Positions 36,720 through 44,756 of a stretch of 44,756 nucleotides of DNA are shown one piece after another. The stretch is from Clostridiaceae bacterium. Lineage in GTDB: Bacteria; Bacillota; Clostridia; DSM-8532. The stretch's first letter is position 1; each line of letters opens with the position of its first letter. The translations under genes and the position numbers were made by a program. The notes under the pieces are model-generated. The model had not been told where the DNA came from. It saw nothing but the letters and a program-made list of their open reading frames with translations, and searched no databases. The stretch is from positions 1 to 44,756 of the forward strand of contig JAAYTP010000079.1 of the NCBI GenBank assembly GCA_012518025.1, given 5' to 3'.

Positions 36720-37889
36720 ATGGGTCTGATTACTGGGCAGTTTAACGAGGCATTCAACCCCATCATGGATGGGGTAACCAATGTGGTCAGAAACTATGCC
36801 TGCTGGCTAAACAGGAAATACGGTATCAGCTATGTTATAACACCTCATTTCCCAAACTATGTTGACAAAGAGGAGTATGAGGTTCTGCGGTATCATTCCA
36901 TCAGTGTACCTACAAGGCCGCCATACCGCACGGGGGTACCGGCGTTGGATATTCAGTTCATGCGGAGGATAAAGAGTATACCTTTTGATATTGTTCATGC
37001 CCATTCCCCCTTCAGTGCGGGCAGAATTGCCATGAACATTGCCCACAAGCGTGGGATACCTGTTGTCGCTTCCTTCCATTCCAAATACTATGATGATCTG
37101 CTGGAGTCCCTGAAATTCGAGAGTGCCGCAAAGATCGGCGTATCCGTGATTGTCGACTTCTACAATTCAGCAGATTTTGTCTGGACAGTCAATAATGCCA
37201 CCGCTGGTACATTGAGGGAGTATGGCTACAAAGGTCATATAGAAGTAGTTAATAACGGAACGGAATACGAAACTGCCGAGGACAGAAAAGCTGCAGGCCA
37301 TATGGTCAATGAAAAACTGAATTTGAAGCCTGAAGAACTTGTATTTCTGTTTGTGGGTCAGCTTGTCTGGCAGAAAAACCTGAAAGTACTGATCAATGCC
37401 CTCGACCTTCTCAGGAGCATGGGAATGGACTATAAAATGCTTATTGCAGGCATGGGGCATGCCGAAGAAGAACTGAAGAGGATGGTGGAGGAACTGAATC
37501 TCACTGACCGCGTTATCTTCCTGGGGCCTGTTTATGACAGGGATTATCTGAAATCCCTCTTTTGCAGGGCTGATTTGTTACTGTTCCCGTCGGTATACGA
37601 TAATGCTTCCATTGTTGTGCAGGAGGCGGCATCCCAGAAATGCCCCCCTCTTCTGATAAAGGGCTCGAACACAGCGGAAGGTATTATTGATGGGGAGAAC
37701 GGCCTGCTGTCGGATAACAGCCCGGAAGCCATATCCCGGAGAATCTATGATGCAGTTCACCAATCCGACCTTTCAAGGATCGGGGAAAGGGCTCATGAAA
37801 CCCTGTATAGAAACTGGGAGAGCATTGTGGATGAGGTTTACGGCAGGTACAAGGAGATAGTGAACGCCTATAAAAGAATCCGCGCCTGA
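36720..37889 (+). CDS. GT4-family glycosyltransferase
   Basis: The 389-residue protein has the GT-B fold of family 4. The N-terminal acceptor half contains FNPIMDGVTNVVRN and DIVHAHSPFSAGR followed by VASFHSKYYDD. The C-terminal sugar-nucleotide half contains FLFVGQLVWQKN and LIAGMGHAEEEL. The usual EX7E element reads DNASIVVQE, with Asp in place of the first Glu, a common variant. It is close to enzymes that make glycolipids such as diacylglycerol glucosides, but an acceptor cannot be fixed. The ATG at 36720 follows TTGGAGG. No membrane helix is predicted, so it is a cytosolic or membrane-face enzyme. Confidence 0.9.
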   Translation: MGLITGQFNEAFNPIMDGVTNVVRNYACWLNRKYGISYVITPHFPNYVDKEEYEVLRYHSISVPTRPPYRTGVPALDIQFMRRIKSIPFDIVHAHSPFSAGRIAMNIAHKRGIPVVASFHSKYYDDLLESLKFESAAKIGVSVIVDFYNSADFVWTVNNATAGTLREYGYKGHIEVVNNGTEYETAEDRKAAGHMVNEKLNLKPEELVFLFVGQLVWQKNLKVLINALDLLRSMGMDYKMLIAGMGHAEEELKRMVEELNLTDRVIFLGPVYDRDYLKSLFCRADLLLFPSVYDNASIVVQEAASQKCPPLLIKGSNTAEGIIDGENGLLSDNSPEAISRRIYDAVHQSDLSRIGERAHETLYRNWESIVDEVYGRYKEIVNAYKRIRA

Positions 37890-38060
37890 TGCAATGTCTG
37901 CCTTAGCTTCTGTGAATTATTCTTTTATAGTTCCCGTTCGGCGAAAACTCTGCTTTACTTCCCACCTGTATTTGTTATATTAATATAGTAGAAACTGGGA
38001 ACGGTTGGCGTATTGCGCCGTTTCACAGGGGCTTATTTCCTTTTTTCGAAAGGAGCAGGT
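37890..38060. other. intergenic region between GT4 and hydrolase genes
   Basis: 171 bases. TATATT at about 37976-37981 might be a -10 box with a weak TTTACT upstream. A small GGCG-TATTG-CGCC hairpin lies near 38006-38018. The ribosome site AAAGGAGC precedes the ATG at 38061. Confidence 0.35.
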
Positions 38061-38843
38061 ATGGACCTTTTTGTGAGGCGAACAGGTGAATTGAGGGGTC
38101 CACCGCTGGTGTTTATCCATGGCGGCGGCGTTGCCGGCTGGATGTGGGACAGGCAGGCCGAATTCTTCAAAGATTACCACGTGATTATTCCCGATCTGCC
38201 CGGTCATGGTGGAAGCGCAGAAATCCCTTTCATATCGATAAACGATGCTGCCTCAAAGGTTCTGACGGCGGTAAGAGATGCGGTGGGATCTGAAAAGGTC
38301 AACCTGGTGGGTTTTTCTTTAGGTGCTCAGCTTGTGGTAGAGATCATGAGCAGGTGGCCGGAAAAGGTTGAGTCTGCAGTTATCCTCAGCGCTATGGTAC
38401 GCCCCATGAACACCGGGAAATATTTTTTGCTTTCCCTTCTTAAAATGTCTTTCGGACTGTCACGGGTCAAATGGTTTTCCAAATGGCAGGCCAACAGCTT
38501 ATGTATTTCTAAGGAATACCGGGATCAATATTATCAGGACTCACTTAAATTAACCAGGGACAATTTCATGCGTGTGATGGAGTCTAATATGAGTTACATA
38601 CTGCCCGACTCATTTGCCAACTCAAGTATTCGGACTCTCATACTGGCAGGGACGAAGGAACTGGGCAGGATGCGGGCTTCGGCGGAGGATATGGTTGGTG
38701 CTAACAGGAACTGTATGGGGTATATGGTTTTGGGAGCCAGCCATGGTCTGTCATTGGCGGAGCCTGATCTATTTAATGAGATTGTCTTCAATTTTTTAAA
38801 TAATATCCATCTTCATAAGAATAAAAGACTTGAGAGGGTATAG
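38061..38843 (+). CDS. alpha/beta-hydrolase fold protein
   Basis: The 260-residue protein has the MenH-like alpha/beta-hydrolase layout: oxyanion region VFIHGGGVAGWMWD, then DLPGHGGSA, the nucleophile elbow GFSLGAQ with Ser86, and the C-terminal histidine His228 in GASHGLS. The acid position probably is Glu200 in LAGTKEL where Asp is more usual. Such enzymes cleave esters, amides or carbon bonds; no substrate can be proposed. It starts at ATG 38061 after AAAGGAGC. The GH31 gene begins 38 bases later on the same strand with no terminator visible, so a shared transcript is likely. Confidence 0.88.
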   Translation: MDLFVRRTGELRGPPLVFIHGGGVAGWMWDRQAEFFKDYHVIIPDLPGHGGSAEIPFISINDAASKVLTAVRDAVGSEKVNLVGFSLGAQLVVEIMSRWPEKVESAVILSAMVRPMNTGKYFLLSLLKMSFGLSRVKWFSKWQANSLCISKEYRDQYYQDSLKLTRDNFMRVMESNMSYILPDSFANSSIRTLILAGTKELGRMRASAEDMVGANRNCMGYMVLGASHGLSLAEPDLFNEIVFNFLNNIHLHKNKRLERV

Positions 38844-38881
38844 GGTGTCGGACAATATCATGAACAGATAGGAGTATGGTG

Positions 38882-41233
38882 ATGGCCAACAGTTGGGAAA
38901 CAAGAGATGTTCCGAGAAGAATATCAGCCGGTAGGGTTACCGACTATCGTCTGGAGAACAATAAGGCATTTATCAACTTTGAAAGGGGAAGGGCGAGGAT
39001 TGAATCCTATGGAGAAGGGATCCTGAGGATAACCCTAACAACAGGGGATTTCTCCGATTCTGAATCCCTTGCCGTGATCGCAAGGCCTGACAACCGTTTG
39101 AAGCTATCCAGCGAGCAAGGCATCGTTTCCGTTAAGAACAGCTCGTTGGCCATCGGTTTCAGGAAGGACAAAACCTGTCTTCTGGTTACCAATCAACACA
39201 ACTATCCCATATTGGACATGGATGAGACCTTTCACAAGGTGGGAAAGGCCATATCTATTTCAAACAGGATTAACAAGACCGAGATGTTCTTTGGCCTTGG
39301 TGAGAAAACGGGCTTTCTTGATAAAAGGGGACGACGTTATATCATGTGGAATACCGATGACCCTTTGCACACTCCTGACAAGGATCCCTTGTACAAGAGC
39401 ATTCCCTTTATGATCGGCTTTGATGGTGAGAAGGCTTACGGCCTTTTTGTGGATTCCACCGCCCGCCTGGAGTTCGATCTGGGGTATGAGGACAGAGAAC
39501 GGCTTACCATCACGGTTGAAGATAATCAATTTGATCTTTATATCATCAATGGCCAATCCATAGCTGAGGTTATCCAGCAATATACCATGCTGACGGGGCG
39601 CATGGAGATGCCCCCCATCTGGAGCCTTGGCTTTCAGCAATGCCGATGGAGCTACTATCCCCAGGAGAGGGTTATGGAACTTGCTGAAACCTTCAGAACA
39701 AGGCAAATACCCTGTGATGTGATCTATCTTGATATTGACTACATGGATGGATACCGCATCTTCACCTGGAATTCAAACCGGTTCCCGGATCCTGAAGGAA
39801 TGCTGGCGGAGCTGAAGGAACAGGGATTCAGGGTGGTCACGATTGTGGATCCCGCAATCAGGAAGGATTCTGATTATCCTGTATACATGGAGGGTGTGGG
39901 GGAGGGACATTTTTGCAAATTCCCCACAGGCGAGATCTACCATGGGAAGGTGTGGCCCGGGACGGCTGCATTCCCCGATTTCTCCAGGGATAAAACCCGG
40001 AAATGGTGGGGGTTGAAGCATTCAAACCTGTTTGACGTGGGCGTTTCCGGGATATGGAATGATATGAATGAGCCCAGCGACTTCTCTTCAGAAGCACAGA
40101 ACCGTATCATGATGACGGTGCCCAATGACCTTATGATGGATTTTGACGGAAAGCCCCAACCCTTCTCCAAATGCCATAATGCCTATGGGCTCCTCATGTG
40201 CAGAGCCACCCATGAAGGATTTAGGGTATTGAAACCCAAGGAGCGTCCGTTTATTGTCACAAGATCAGCCTATGCCGGCATACAGCGCTTTGCTGCAGTC
40301 TGGACAGGGGATAACCACAGTTGGTGGGAGCACCTGGCATCGTCAATACCCATGCACCTGAATATTGGATTATCCGGCATTCCCTTTGTGGGAGGAGATG
40401 TAGGGGGGTTCCAGGGTAATAGCAGCTCGGAGCTCTATGCACGCTGGGTTCAGCTGGGCGCATTCACTCCCTTCTTCAGAGCCCATTCCGACAAGGACTC
40501 GCAGGATCATGAACCATGGTCCTTTGACTCCGAGACCGAGAGAATAGCACAAAAAGCCATCCGGCTGCGGTATGAGCTTCTGCCATACCTCTACAGCGAA
40601 TTCAGACATGCCTGCGAAACAGGATTGCCTGTCATGAGACCTCTTATCCTCGATTTTCAGGATGACAATAATGTTTACGGTATAAATGACCAATTCATGT
40701 TTGGCAGGGAGATCATGGTGGCACCAGTTACTCGTCCCGGTGACAGAAAGCGCATGGTTTATCTGCCCAGGGGAGGGTGGTACGATTTTCACACCAAAGA
40801 GCGGCTGGAAGGTGGCAGATTCATAATTGCCGATGCTCCCTTGGACCGTATACCACTCTTTGTCCGTGAAGGTGCCATTATTCCTATGGCACGAAGTGCC
40901 TCCAGTACCCAATCCATGGACTTTGGCACCCTGTGGATAGAGATCTATGCCGGACCGGAAGGCGACTTCATCCTGTATGAGGATGATGGCCTTACCATGG
41001 ATTATCATTATGGAGCTTATAATCTCCGTCGCTTTACACAGAACTCCCCCTCCCCCAGAGCCTTCCGGTTCACTGTGAAAAGCCTGGAGAAGGGTTATGC
41101 TAATGGCTTAAAACAAGCCTTTGCAGCTGTCTACGGGCTGGATCAGGATCTCGTATCTTCAGATTGCGTGTACAAGGATCAAGCCTGGAATTTTGAGTTG
41201 GATGGATCCGATACCGAGATCAGGATTGGGTAG
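38882..41233 (+). CDS. glycoside hydrolase family 31 alpha-glucosidase
   Basis: The 783-residue enzyme has an N-terminal beta domain (about 1-240) and a catalytic barrel with the GH31 nucleophile Asp394 in GIWNDMNEPSDF and the acid/base Asp477 in VWTGDNHSWWEHL. PLYKSIPFMIG and GGDVGGFQGNSSSELYARW are further family blocks; a C-terminal beta domain follows. No signal peptide is present, so it acts in the cytosol, probably on imported alpha-linked oligosaccharides such as maltose or isomaltose. I chose ATG 38882 because AGGAG lies seven bases upstream; an in-frame ATG at 38876 is nearly touching that site. Its last 14 bases overlap the convergent next gene. Confidence 0.93.
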   Translation: MANSWETRDVPRRISAGRVTDYRLENNKAFINFERGRARIESYGEGILRITLTTGDFSDSESLAVIARPDNRLKLSSEQGIVSVKNSSLAIGFRKDKTCLLVTNQHNYPILDMDETFHKVGKAISISNRINKTEMFFGLGEKTGFLDKRGRRYIMWNTDDPLHTPDKDPLYKSIPFMIGFDGEKAYGLFVDSTARLEFDLGYEDRERLTITVEDNQFDLYIINGQSIAEVIQQYTMLTGRMEMPPIWSLGFQQCRWSYYPQERVMELAETFRTRQIPCDVIYLDIDYMDGYRIFTWNSNRFPDPEGMLAELKEQGFRVVTIVDPAIRKDSDYPVYMEGVGEGHFCKFPTGEIYHGKVWPGTAAFPDFSRDKTRKWWGLKHSNLFDVGVSGIWNDMNEPSDFSSEAQNRIMMTVPNDLMMDFDGKPQPFSKCHNAYGLLMCRATHEGFRVLKPKERPFIVTRSAYAGIQRFAAVWTGDNHSWWEHLASSIPMHLNIGLSGIPFVGGDVGGFQGNSSSELYARWVQLGAFTPFFRAHSDKDSQDHEPWSFDSETERIAQKAIRLRYELLPYLYSEFRHACETGLPVMRPLILDFQDDNNVYGINDQFMFGREIMVAPVTRPGDRKRMVYLPRGGWYDFHTKERLEGGRFIIADAPLDRIPLFVREGAIIPMARSASSTQSMDFGTLWIEIYAGPEGDFILYEDDGLTMDYHYGAYNLRRFTQNSPSPRAFRFTVKSLEKGYANGLKQAFAAVYGLDQDLVSSDCVYKDQAWNFELDGSDTEIRIG

Positions 41234-42149
41234 GGTAGGATTGCTCAATGGTGCGGATCATCCTGAACAACACCTCATTAACAGGAGTGGGAATGCCATG
41301 TTTCTGCCCAAGCTGTATAACGGTCTGAGCAAATAATTCCACTTCTGTTTTTCTTCCCGCCTCCACATCCTGGAGCATGGAGGTTTTGCCGTCGGGTGAG
41401 AGGGTGTCGATGATTTCCAGGAAATTCGCTATATCCTCCTCATTGAGGTTGATGCCTTCCTTCTGGGCTATGGGTATGACTTCCCTTGCAGCGCTCATCA
41501 TAAGATCCCGTATTTCCTGAACGCTATGATAGACCTTATAGGGCGCTCTCAGTATGGCAGAGGTCTGATTGATGCCCACATTCATAAGGAACTTCCACCA
41601 CTGTTCCTTCATGATGTCGGATGGATTGGAATAGGGGACGCCGGTCCGGTCGAAGAAGGCTTTTACTGCCTGTACATCGGCTGAATCAGCCTGGTACCTG
41701 TGGCCGAAAACAATTTTACCTTTATTGCCGTACCTGGTGTCCAGCCCCTCCCTGATGGCATCAGTACCCACCACGAAGGCGTGGAGTATGTGGGCATCGC
41801 CAAATTCACCTGCCAGAATGTCCTCGCTGCTGATACCGTTGAGGAGTGACATCAGGATGGTATTCTCACCCACGAAAGGCCTGATGGATTCAATGGATTC
41901 TTCAAGCTGATTGCCTTTGACGGCAATAAGAATCAGATCCGCGGGTTCGGCCGGGGTCTGGGAGATTACATAATCAAAATCATACTTTTTTCCATTTACG
42001 GTAACACCCTGTGCCTGGTACCGGCTTGCTCTTTCAGCATCCACAATTACTTTTACCGACTCCCTGTCATACCCGTAGAGAATGGAGGCATAAACACTGC
42101 CTACAGCCCCCAATCCTGATATATGTGCTTTTCTAATGGTTTTCGCCAT
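41220..42149 (-). CDS. ketopantoate-reductase-family (ApbA/PanE) NADP-dependent oxidoreductase
   Basis: The 309-residue protein starts with the Rossmann nucleotide motif GLGAVGSVYA (residues 12-21), followed by AVKGNQLEESI with the conserved lysine and LNGISSEDIL. The C-terminal helical domain has KEQWWKFLMNVGINQTSA, where Lys and Asn contact substrate in PanE. It may make pantoate for coenzyme A synthesis, or be a related 2-keto-acid reductase; many genomes carry several paralogues. The ATG at 42149 has GGAGG nine bases upstream, whereas the earlier ATG at 42158 touches it. It overlaps the end of the GH31 gene by 14 bases and follows the GH5 gene on the same strand. Confidence 0.88.
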   Translation of the reverse strand: MAKTIRKAHISGLGAVGSVYASILYGYDRESVKVIVDAERASRYQAQGVTVNGKKYDFDYVISQTPAEPADLILIAVKGNQLEESIESIRPFVGENTILMSLLNGISSEDILAGEFGDAHILHAFVVGTDAIREGLDTRYGNKGKIVFGHRYQADSADVQAVKAFFDRTGVPYSNPSDIMKEQWWKFLMNVGINQTSAILRAPYKVYHSVQEIRDLMMSAAREVIPIAQKEGINLNEEDIANFLEIIDTLSPDGKTSMLQDVEAGRKTEVELFAQTVIQLGQKHGIPTPVNEVLFRMIRTIEQSYPTQS

Positions 42150-42208
42150 GTCTAACATCCTCCTGTTATCTTTGTGAAATATGCAGCACTATTCACGAAT
42201 ATTGCTTA

Positions 42209-43744
42209 TTACTTTTTCTCTGCGGCCAGCCATACTTCATCCACCAGAACCCTGGTTTCTTCATCGGCCACAGCGGCCGAAATCCTGACCGAGAAATCCC
42301 TGATTCCCGAGGCGCTGTCGGGAAGTTCCACATCAAGTTCGGTCCATCCCTCAACCAGGGGTAGTTCGGTGACGGGTATATAGTCGGTTCCGTTAAACCA
42401 GTCGATCTTAACTGTATCCCCCGGTTTTCCGCCTGCAAAGTTATAGGCGAGATGAAGCTTAAGTTTTTCATAAGGTACAGAGGTAACGGCCCTTTCAAGG
42501 AAACCATCCTTGCCGATGGATGCTCCGTAGTCTCCCTTGTATGGGTTCTCAGACTCATAGGTGGTATTATCTCTTTTCCATTTTCCATGGGAGAAGGTTT
42601 TTGTTTCAAAACCATCGGCGAAGAGAACCGTCTCTTTCGTGCCCTTGATGGCATACTTGGCAAACAATCCGCCTTCTGTAAGGTCTATATCTGTCCACTT
42701 AGCCTTTGCATCAATCTTTTGCCGCAGGATGGATGCGCCTTCCTGCTTTACGCTGAACGCCCAGTTCACATGACTTATCATCCGTTCATCCAGGTATTTG
42801 ATCCACTCCATGGATTCTTCATGAAATGTGGGGCCGTCTCCGGTGTTGAGGCAGCTGCCCCATTCACTTACGAATATGGGCAATCCCCTGGAAAGGGCGT
42901 AGTCGATTTTATCCCTGAGAGGCTGCCCGTGGGAACCTGCATAGAAATGCAAGGCATACATGAGATTATCCCAGGGTAGGGGGTCATCCGCAGCAATATC
43001 CACATCCTGACTCCATGTAGGCGTACCCACAATAATGATGTTATCGGGATCGTTCTGGCGGATTGCGGGTATGACCTCCTCCGCATAAGGTTTTATATGG
43101 CCTTCCCAGGTGGTGTCGGGGCCATTGGGTTCATTGCAAATTTCATAGATGATATTGGGATAATCCCCATATAGGGCGGATATCTCAGAGAAGAATTCAA
43201 CAGCATGATCCTTGTATTTTAAGGGCGTATTGTCGTAGAGTATATGCCAGTCGATGATCACATATATGCCCAGATCTATGCAATGGTCAATAATCCGGGT
43301 TACAGTTTCCATCACGCCGGGATTTCTCACGTATCCTGTGGCATCTTCGGTGTACATGGCTATTCTGAATACCGTAAGATCCCAGTCATCCCGCATGTTT
43401 GTCAGAGCTTCGTATGTAACCAGATAGCCAAAGGAAGCAACTTCGGAAGAGCTTACACCCTTGAGCTGTACAGGATCACCTGCTTCATTGACCAACTGAA
43501 CACCCTCCACCCTCAGGTTTCCATTAAGATCCACGAAGGTGGGGCCGGGCTTAGGGGTGGTCTTGGCAGGTTGGGTTGCCTCAGGCGGGTCGGACGTCTC
43601 CTCCGGTGCAGTGCTCTGAGAGGGTGGGGGTGTTTCGTCTACAACCACTGGAGGTGTCTCGCCGCACCCGGGCAGGATTAACAGGATCATTGAAAGAATC
43701 AGTGCCCAAACAAATGTCTTCGTTCTAAAACGGTATTGTCTCAT
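42209..43744 (-). CDS. GH5 cellulase-like lipoprotein with C-terminal beta domain
   Basis: The 511-residue protein has a lipoprotein signal peptide (lipobox LPGC, Cys27) and a Pro/Thr/Glu-rich linker (30-70), so it is anchored on the outer membrane face. The GH5 barrel spans about 75-365, with acid/base Glu205 in EICNEPNG and nucleophile Glu294 in FVSEWGSCL. The C-terminal part (about 372-511), beginning VLFADGFE, is beta-rich and resembles a carbohydrate-binding module, not a dockerin. It is probably an endoglucanase or related beta-glycanase. The ATG at 43744 follows GGAGGG six bases upstream; the frame is open eight codons further without a better site. Confidence 0.92.
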   Translation of the reverse strand: MRQYRFRTKTFVWALILSMILLILPGCGETPPVVVDETPPPSQSTAPEETSDPPEATQPAKTTPKPGPTFVDLNGNLRVEGVQLVNEAGDPVQLKGVSSSEVASFGYLVTYEALTNMRDDWDLTVFRIAMYTEDATGYVRNPGVMETVTRIIDHCIDLGIYVIIDWHILYDNTPLKYKDHAVEFFSEISALYGDYPNIIYEICNEPNGPDTTWEGHIKPYAEEVIPAIRQNDPDNIIIVGTPTWSQDVDIAADDPLPWDNLMYALHFYAGSHGQPLRDKIDYALSRGLPIFVSEWGSCLNTGDGPTFHEESMEWIKYLDERMISHVNWAFSVKQEGASILRQKIDAKAKWTDIDLTEGGLFAKYAIKGTKETVLFADGFETKTFSHGKWKRDNTTYESENPYKGDYGASIGKDGFLERAVTSVPYEKLKLHLAYNFAGGKPGDTVKIDWFNGTDYIPVTELPLVEGWTELDVELPDSASGIRDFSVRISAAVADEETRVLVDEVWLAAEKK

Positions 43745-43871
43745 AGCATACCCTCCATATATGGACATCTGACTTATATTATAGCACTGATCCTAAATTT
43801 TCCATAGACCTCCGAGACTGTTTTTAGCCAGCGGCGTTCTTCCCTGAAGGTTCAGAAAGCATCTGCATAGC

Positions 43872-44063
43872 TTAAGGTGACGAATTGGGCTTCTTTCCGT
43901 CAAATTTAATGGGTCGGGCTTTTTGCTTTGTGTGTTTGGCGTGACCCTGCAATTCTGGTACAGGCGGCTCCTCGTTTCGTTTAAAGTGCTGGGGCTGGTG
44001 ATTCTCTGTTCCATGGGCTTTGGGATCGGAAGGATCAGGTCTTCTCATTCCTGATTTGTCCAT
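43872..44063 (-). CDS. small basic hydrophilic protein, possibly a small spore protein
   Basis: The 63-residue product is rich in Lys, Pro, Asn, His and Gln and has no hydrophobic segment. It begins MDKSGMRRPDPSDPKAHG and contains PPVPELQGHAKHTKQKA. AAGGAG lies nine bases upstream of the ATG at 44063, and TATATAA is close behind, which supports a real gene. The composition and the PxPELxG-x-K pattern recall minor small acid-soluble spore proteins such as SspP, but the match is loose. The divergent neighbour is a spore-coat-type protein. Overlapping minus-strand frame 43793-44014 is less likely. Confidence 0.5.
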   Translation of the reverse strand: MDKSGMRRPDPSDPKAHGTENHQPQHFKRNEEPPVPELQGHAKHTKQKARPIKFDGKKPNSSP

Positions 44064-44244
44064 TGCTCTCATCTCCTTATATAAAGATGTTTGTAACTAT
44101 TGTTTATCAAATTGAAAGCAATATACATGGTGAAACTCACGAGGGCTTTCTCCTCGTAACAAAAGTGGACTGGCCTGAATAATATGTATTGGGCTTGTTC
44201 GACTGACTGAAAAGCCGCAGCATAAAAAGAAAGGAGATGAAAAT
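44064..44244. promoter_or_regulatory. divergent region between small protein and SPOCS gene
   Basis: 181 bases. ACGAGG (44139-44144) pairs with CCTCGT (44152-44157) around seven bases. A sporulation-type -10 (CATATTATT, minus strand, near 44180-44188) can be imagined but is not firm. AAAGGAG precedes the SPOCS ATG at 44245. Confidence 0.35.
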
Positions 44245-44756
44245 ATGGGCAAGAAAGAACTTCAGGTGCCTGTTGTCGTAGGTGTAGGCAGTGAGCAATT
44301 CTTTATCGAGAAAGAGATAAAGGTTTCTCCTCCGAGCCCGCCGATTTTTGAAATCAAGGAGATAAAAAAGTGGATCGAGGTTTATGACGTTAAGGTCATT
44401 CCCGGAAAGGTTATTTTCAATGCCTACCTGTGGAAAGACATTAACTACAAGACCGTAGAACACGTCCATGATGACTCGGTAAACGGACCTCTATTCCACC
44501 TTACCACCAAGATTCCGTTCGGTGGCTTTGTACCGATCTGCCCTGCTGAAGGCGAGAAAGTCTGCCCGGGAGATATCCCTGAACTGATTGAAGCCTTTGT
44601 AGAGGGTGAGATTGACGACCTGCAGTGCAAGACCATTGTATGCGGAGTTCCCGTCTATGAAAGACTCCTTGAAAAATCGGTTGTCCGTGTCACCTTCAAG
44701 GTCGTAAGGATACAGCATGTCATGGTAGACGACTTTAAGGACAAGTGCAAGGACAA
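44245..44756 (+). CDS. DUF3794/SPOCS-domain protein, spore-coat type (partial, cut by window end)
   Basis: The frame is open from ATG 44245 to the end of the window, 170 codons, without a stop. It starts MGKKELQVPVVVGVGSEQF and contains VYDVKVIPGKVIFNAYLWKD and HLTTKIPFGGFV, which are hallmarks of SPOCS/DUF3794 repeats. Families with this domain are spore coat or exosporium proteins in Clostridia, often with a C-terminal LysM domain. The start follows AAAGGAGATG. The rest of the gene is off the window, so domain count and total length are unknown. Cysteines recur (CP, CPG, CKT, CG), as in cross-linked coat proteins. Confidence 0.85.
   Translation, partial: MGKKELQVPVVVGVGSEQFFIEKEIKVSPPSPPIFEIKEIKKWIEVYDVKVIPGKVIFNAYLWKDINYKTVEHVHDDSVNGPLFHLTTKIPFGGFVPICPAEGEKVCPGDIPELIEAFVEGEIDDLQCKTIVCGVPVYERLLEKSVVRVTFKVVRIQHVMVDDFKDKCKD

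Noticed and set aside
43793-44014. Alternative minus-strand frame of 73 codons overlapping the small basic protein.
   Set aside because: No ribosome site and the competing frame has AAGGAG at good distance.
1-44756. Signs of CRISPR arrays, prophage, insertion sequences, tRNA or rRNA genes.
   Set aside because: No regularly spaced repeats, transposase or integrase motifs, or recognisable RNA genes were seen on either strand.

Overview
The window reads as chromosomal DNA from an anaerobic, spore-forming, plant-polysaccharide-using member of the Clostridia (Firmicutes). Strong GGAGG-type ribosome sites, frequent TTG and GTG starts, S-layer-homology (SLH) repeats, lipoproteins with short lipoboxes, an iron-only-hydrogenase-like protein, a DUF3794/SPOCS spore-coat-type protein and DUF3160 all point this way. 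A fermentative, sugar-using relative of cellulolytic clostridia fits best; genus cannot be fixed from the sequence alone. I see no rRNA, tRNA, CRISPR array, transposase or phage gene. Gene order and base use look like ordinary chromosome with some accessory islands.

Layout. 87-5037: sbcDC DNA-end-processing nuclease operon with its promoter. 5064-9334: a superoxide dismutase (minus), a Gfo/Idh/MocA oxidoreductase (plus) and a large cytosolic LacI-type-sensor/GGDEF protein (minus). 9626-13159: surface subtilisin-like protease with SLH repeats. 13244-14263: drug/metabolite transporter behind a structured RNA leader. 14264-17190: a structured intergenic element, a YhfW-like FAD/Rieske oxidoreductase and a PfkB sugar kinase. 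17304-20179: a MocR (GntR-aminotransferase) regulator with palindromic operators, followed by a stand-alone paralogous aminotransferase. 20166-23758 (minus): a membrane GGDEF protein, an FeFe-hydrogenase-like protein and YjbQ. 24042-27151: acyl-CoA synthetase, lone ECF S component, UPF0316 protein. 27277-29646: an IMP dehydrogenase of the unusual Tritrichomonas type and a HAD phosphatase. 29743-33410: a TetR/ABC/FtsX operon with the operator placed inside its promoter. 33512-36534: two exported proteins (calcium-loop FG-GAP-like protein and a DUF3160 lipoprotein). 36583-43744: GT4 glycosyltransferase, alpha/beta hydrolase, GH31 glucosidase, ketopantoate-reductase-like enzyme (minus) and GH5 lipoprotein (minus). 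43872-44756: a small basic protein (minus) and the start of a SPOCS spore-coat-type protein cut by the window end.

How the parts may work together. Sugar handling recurs (LacI-type sensor, PfkB kinase, Gfo/Idh/MocA, GH31, GH5), and two GGDEF proteins suggest that nutrient or envelope signals feed into cyclic di-GMP. The points most worth following are the protozoan-like IMP dehydrogenase, the DNA-binding-less LacI/GGDEF fusion, the atypical hydrogenase next to a membrane GGDEF protein, and the switch-like leader of the DMT transporter. Most other genes are members of well-known families. All functions are read from sequence motifs and memory of families; no database search was run.
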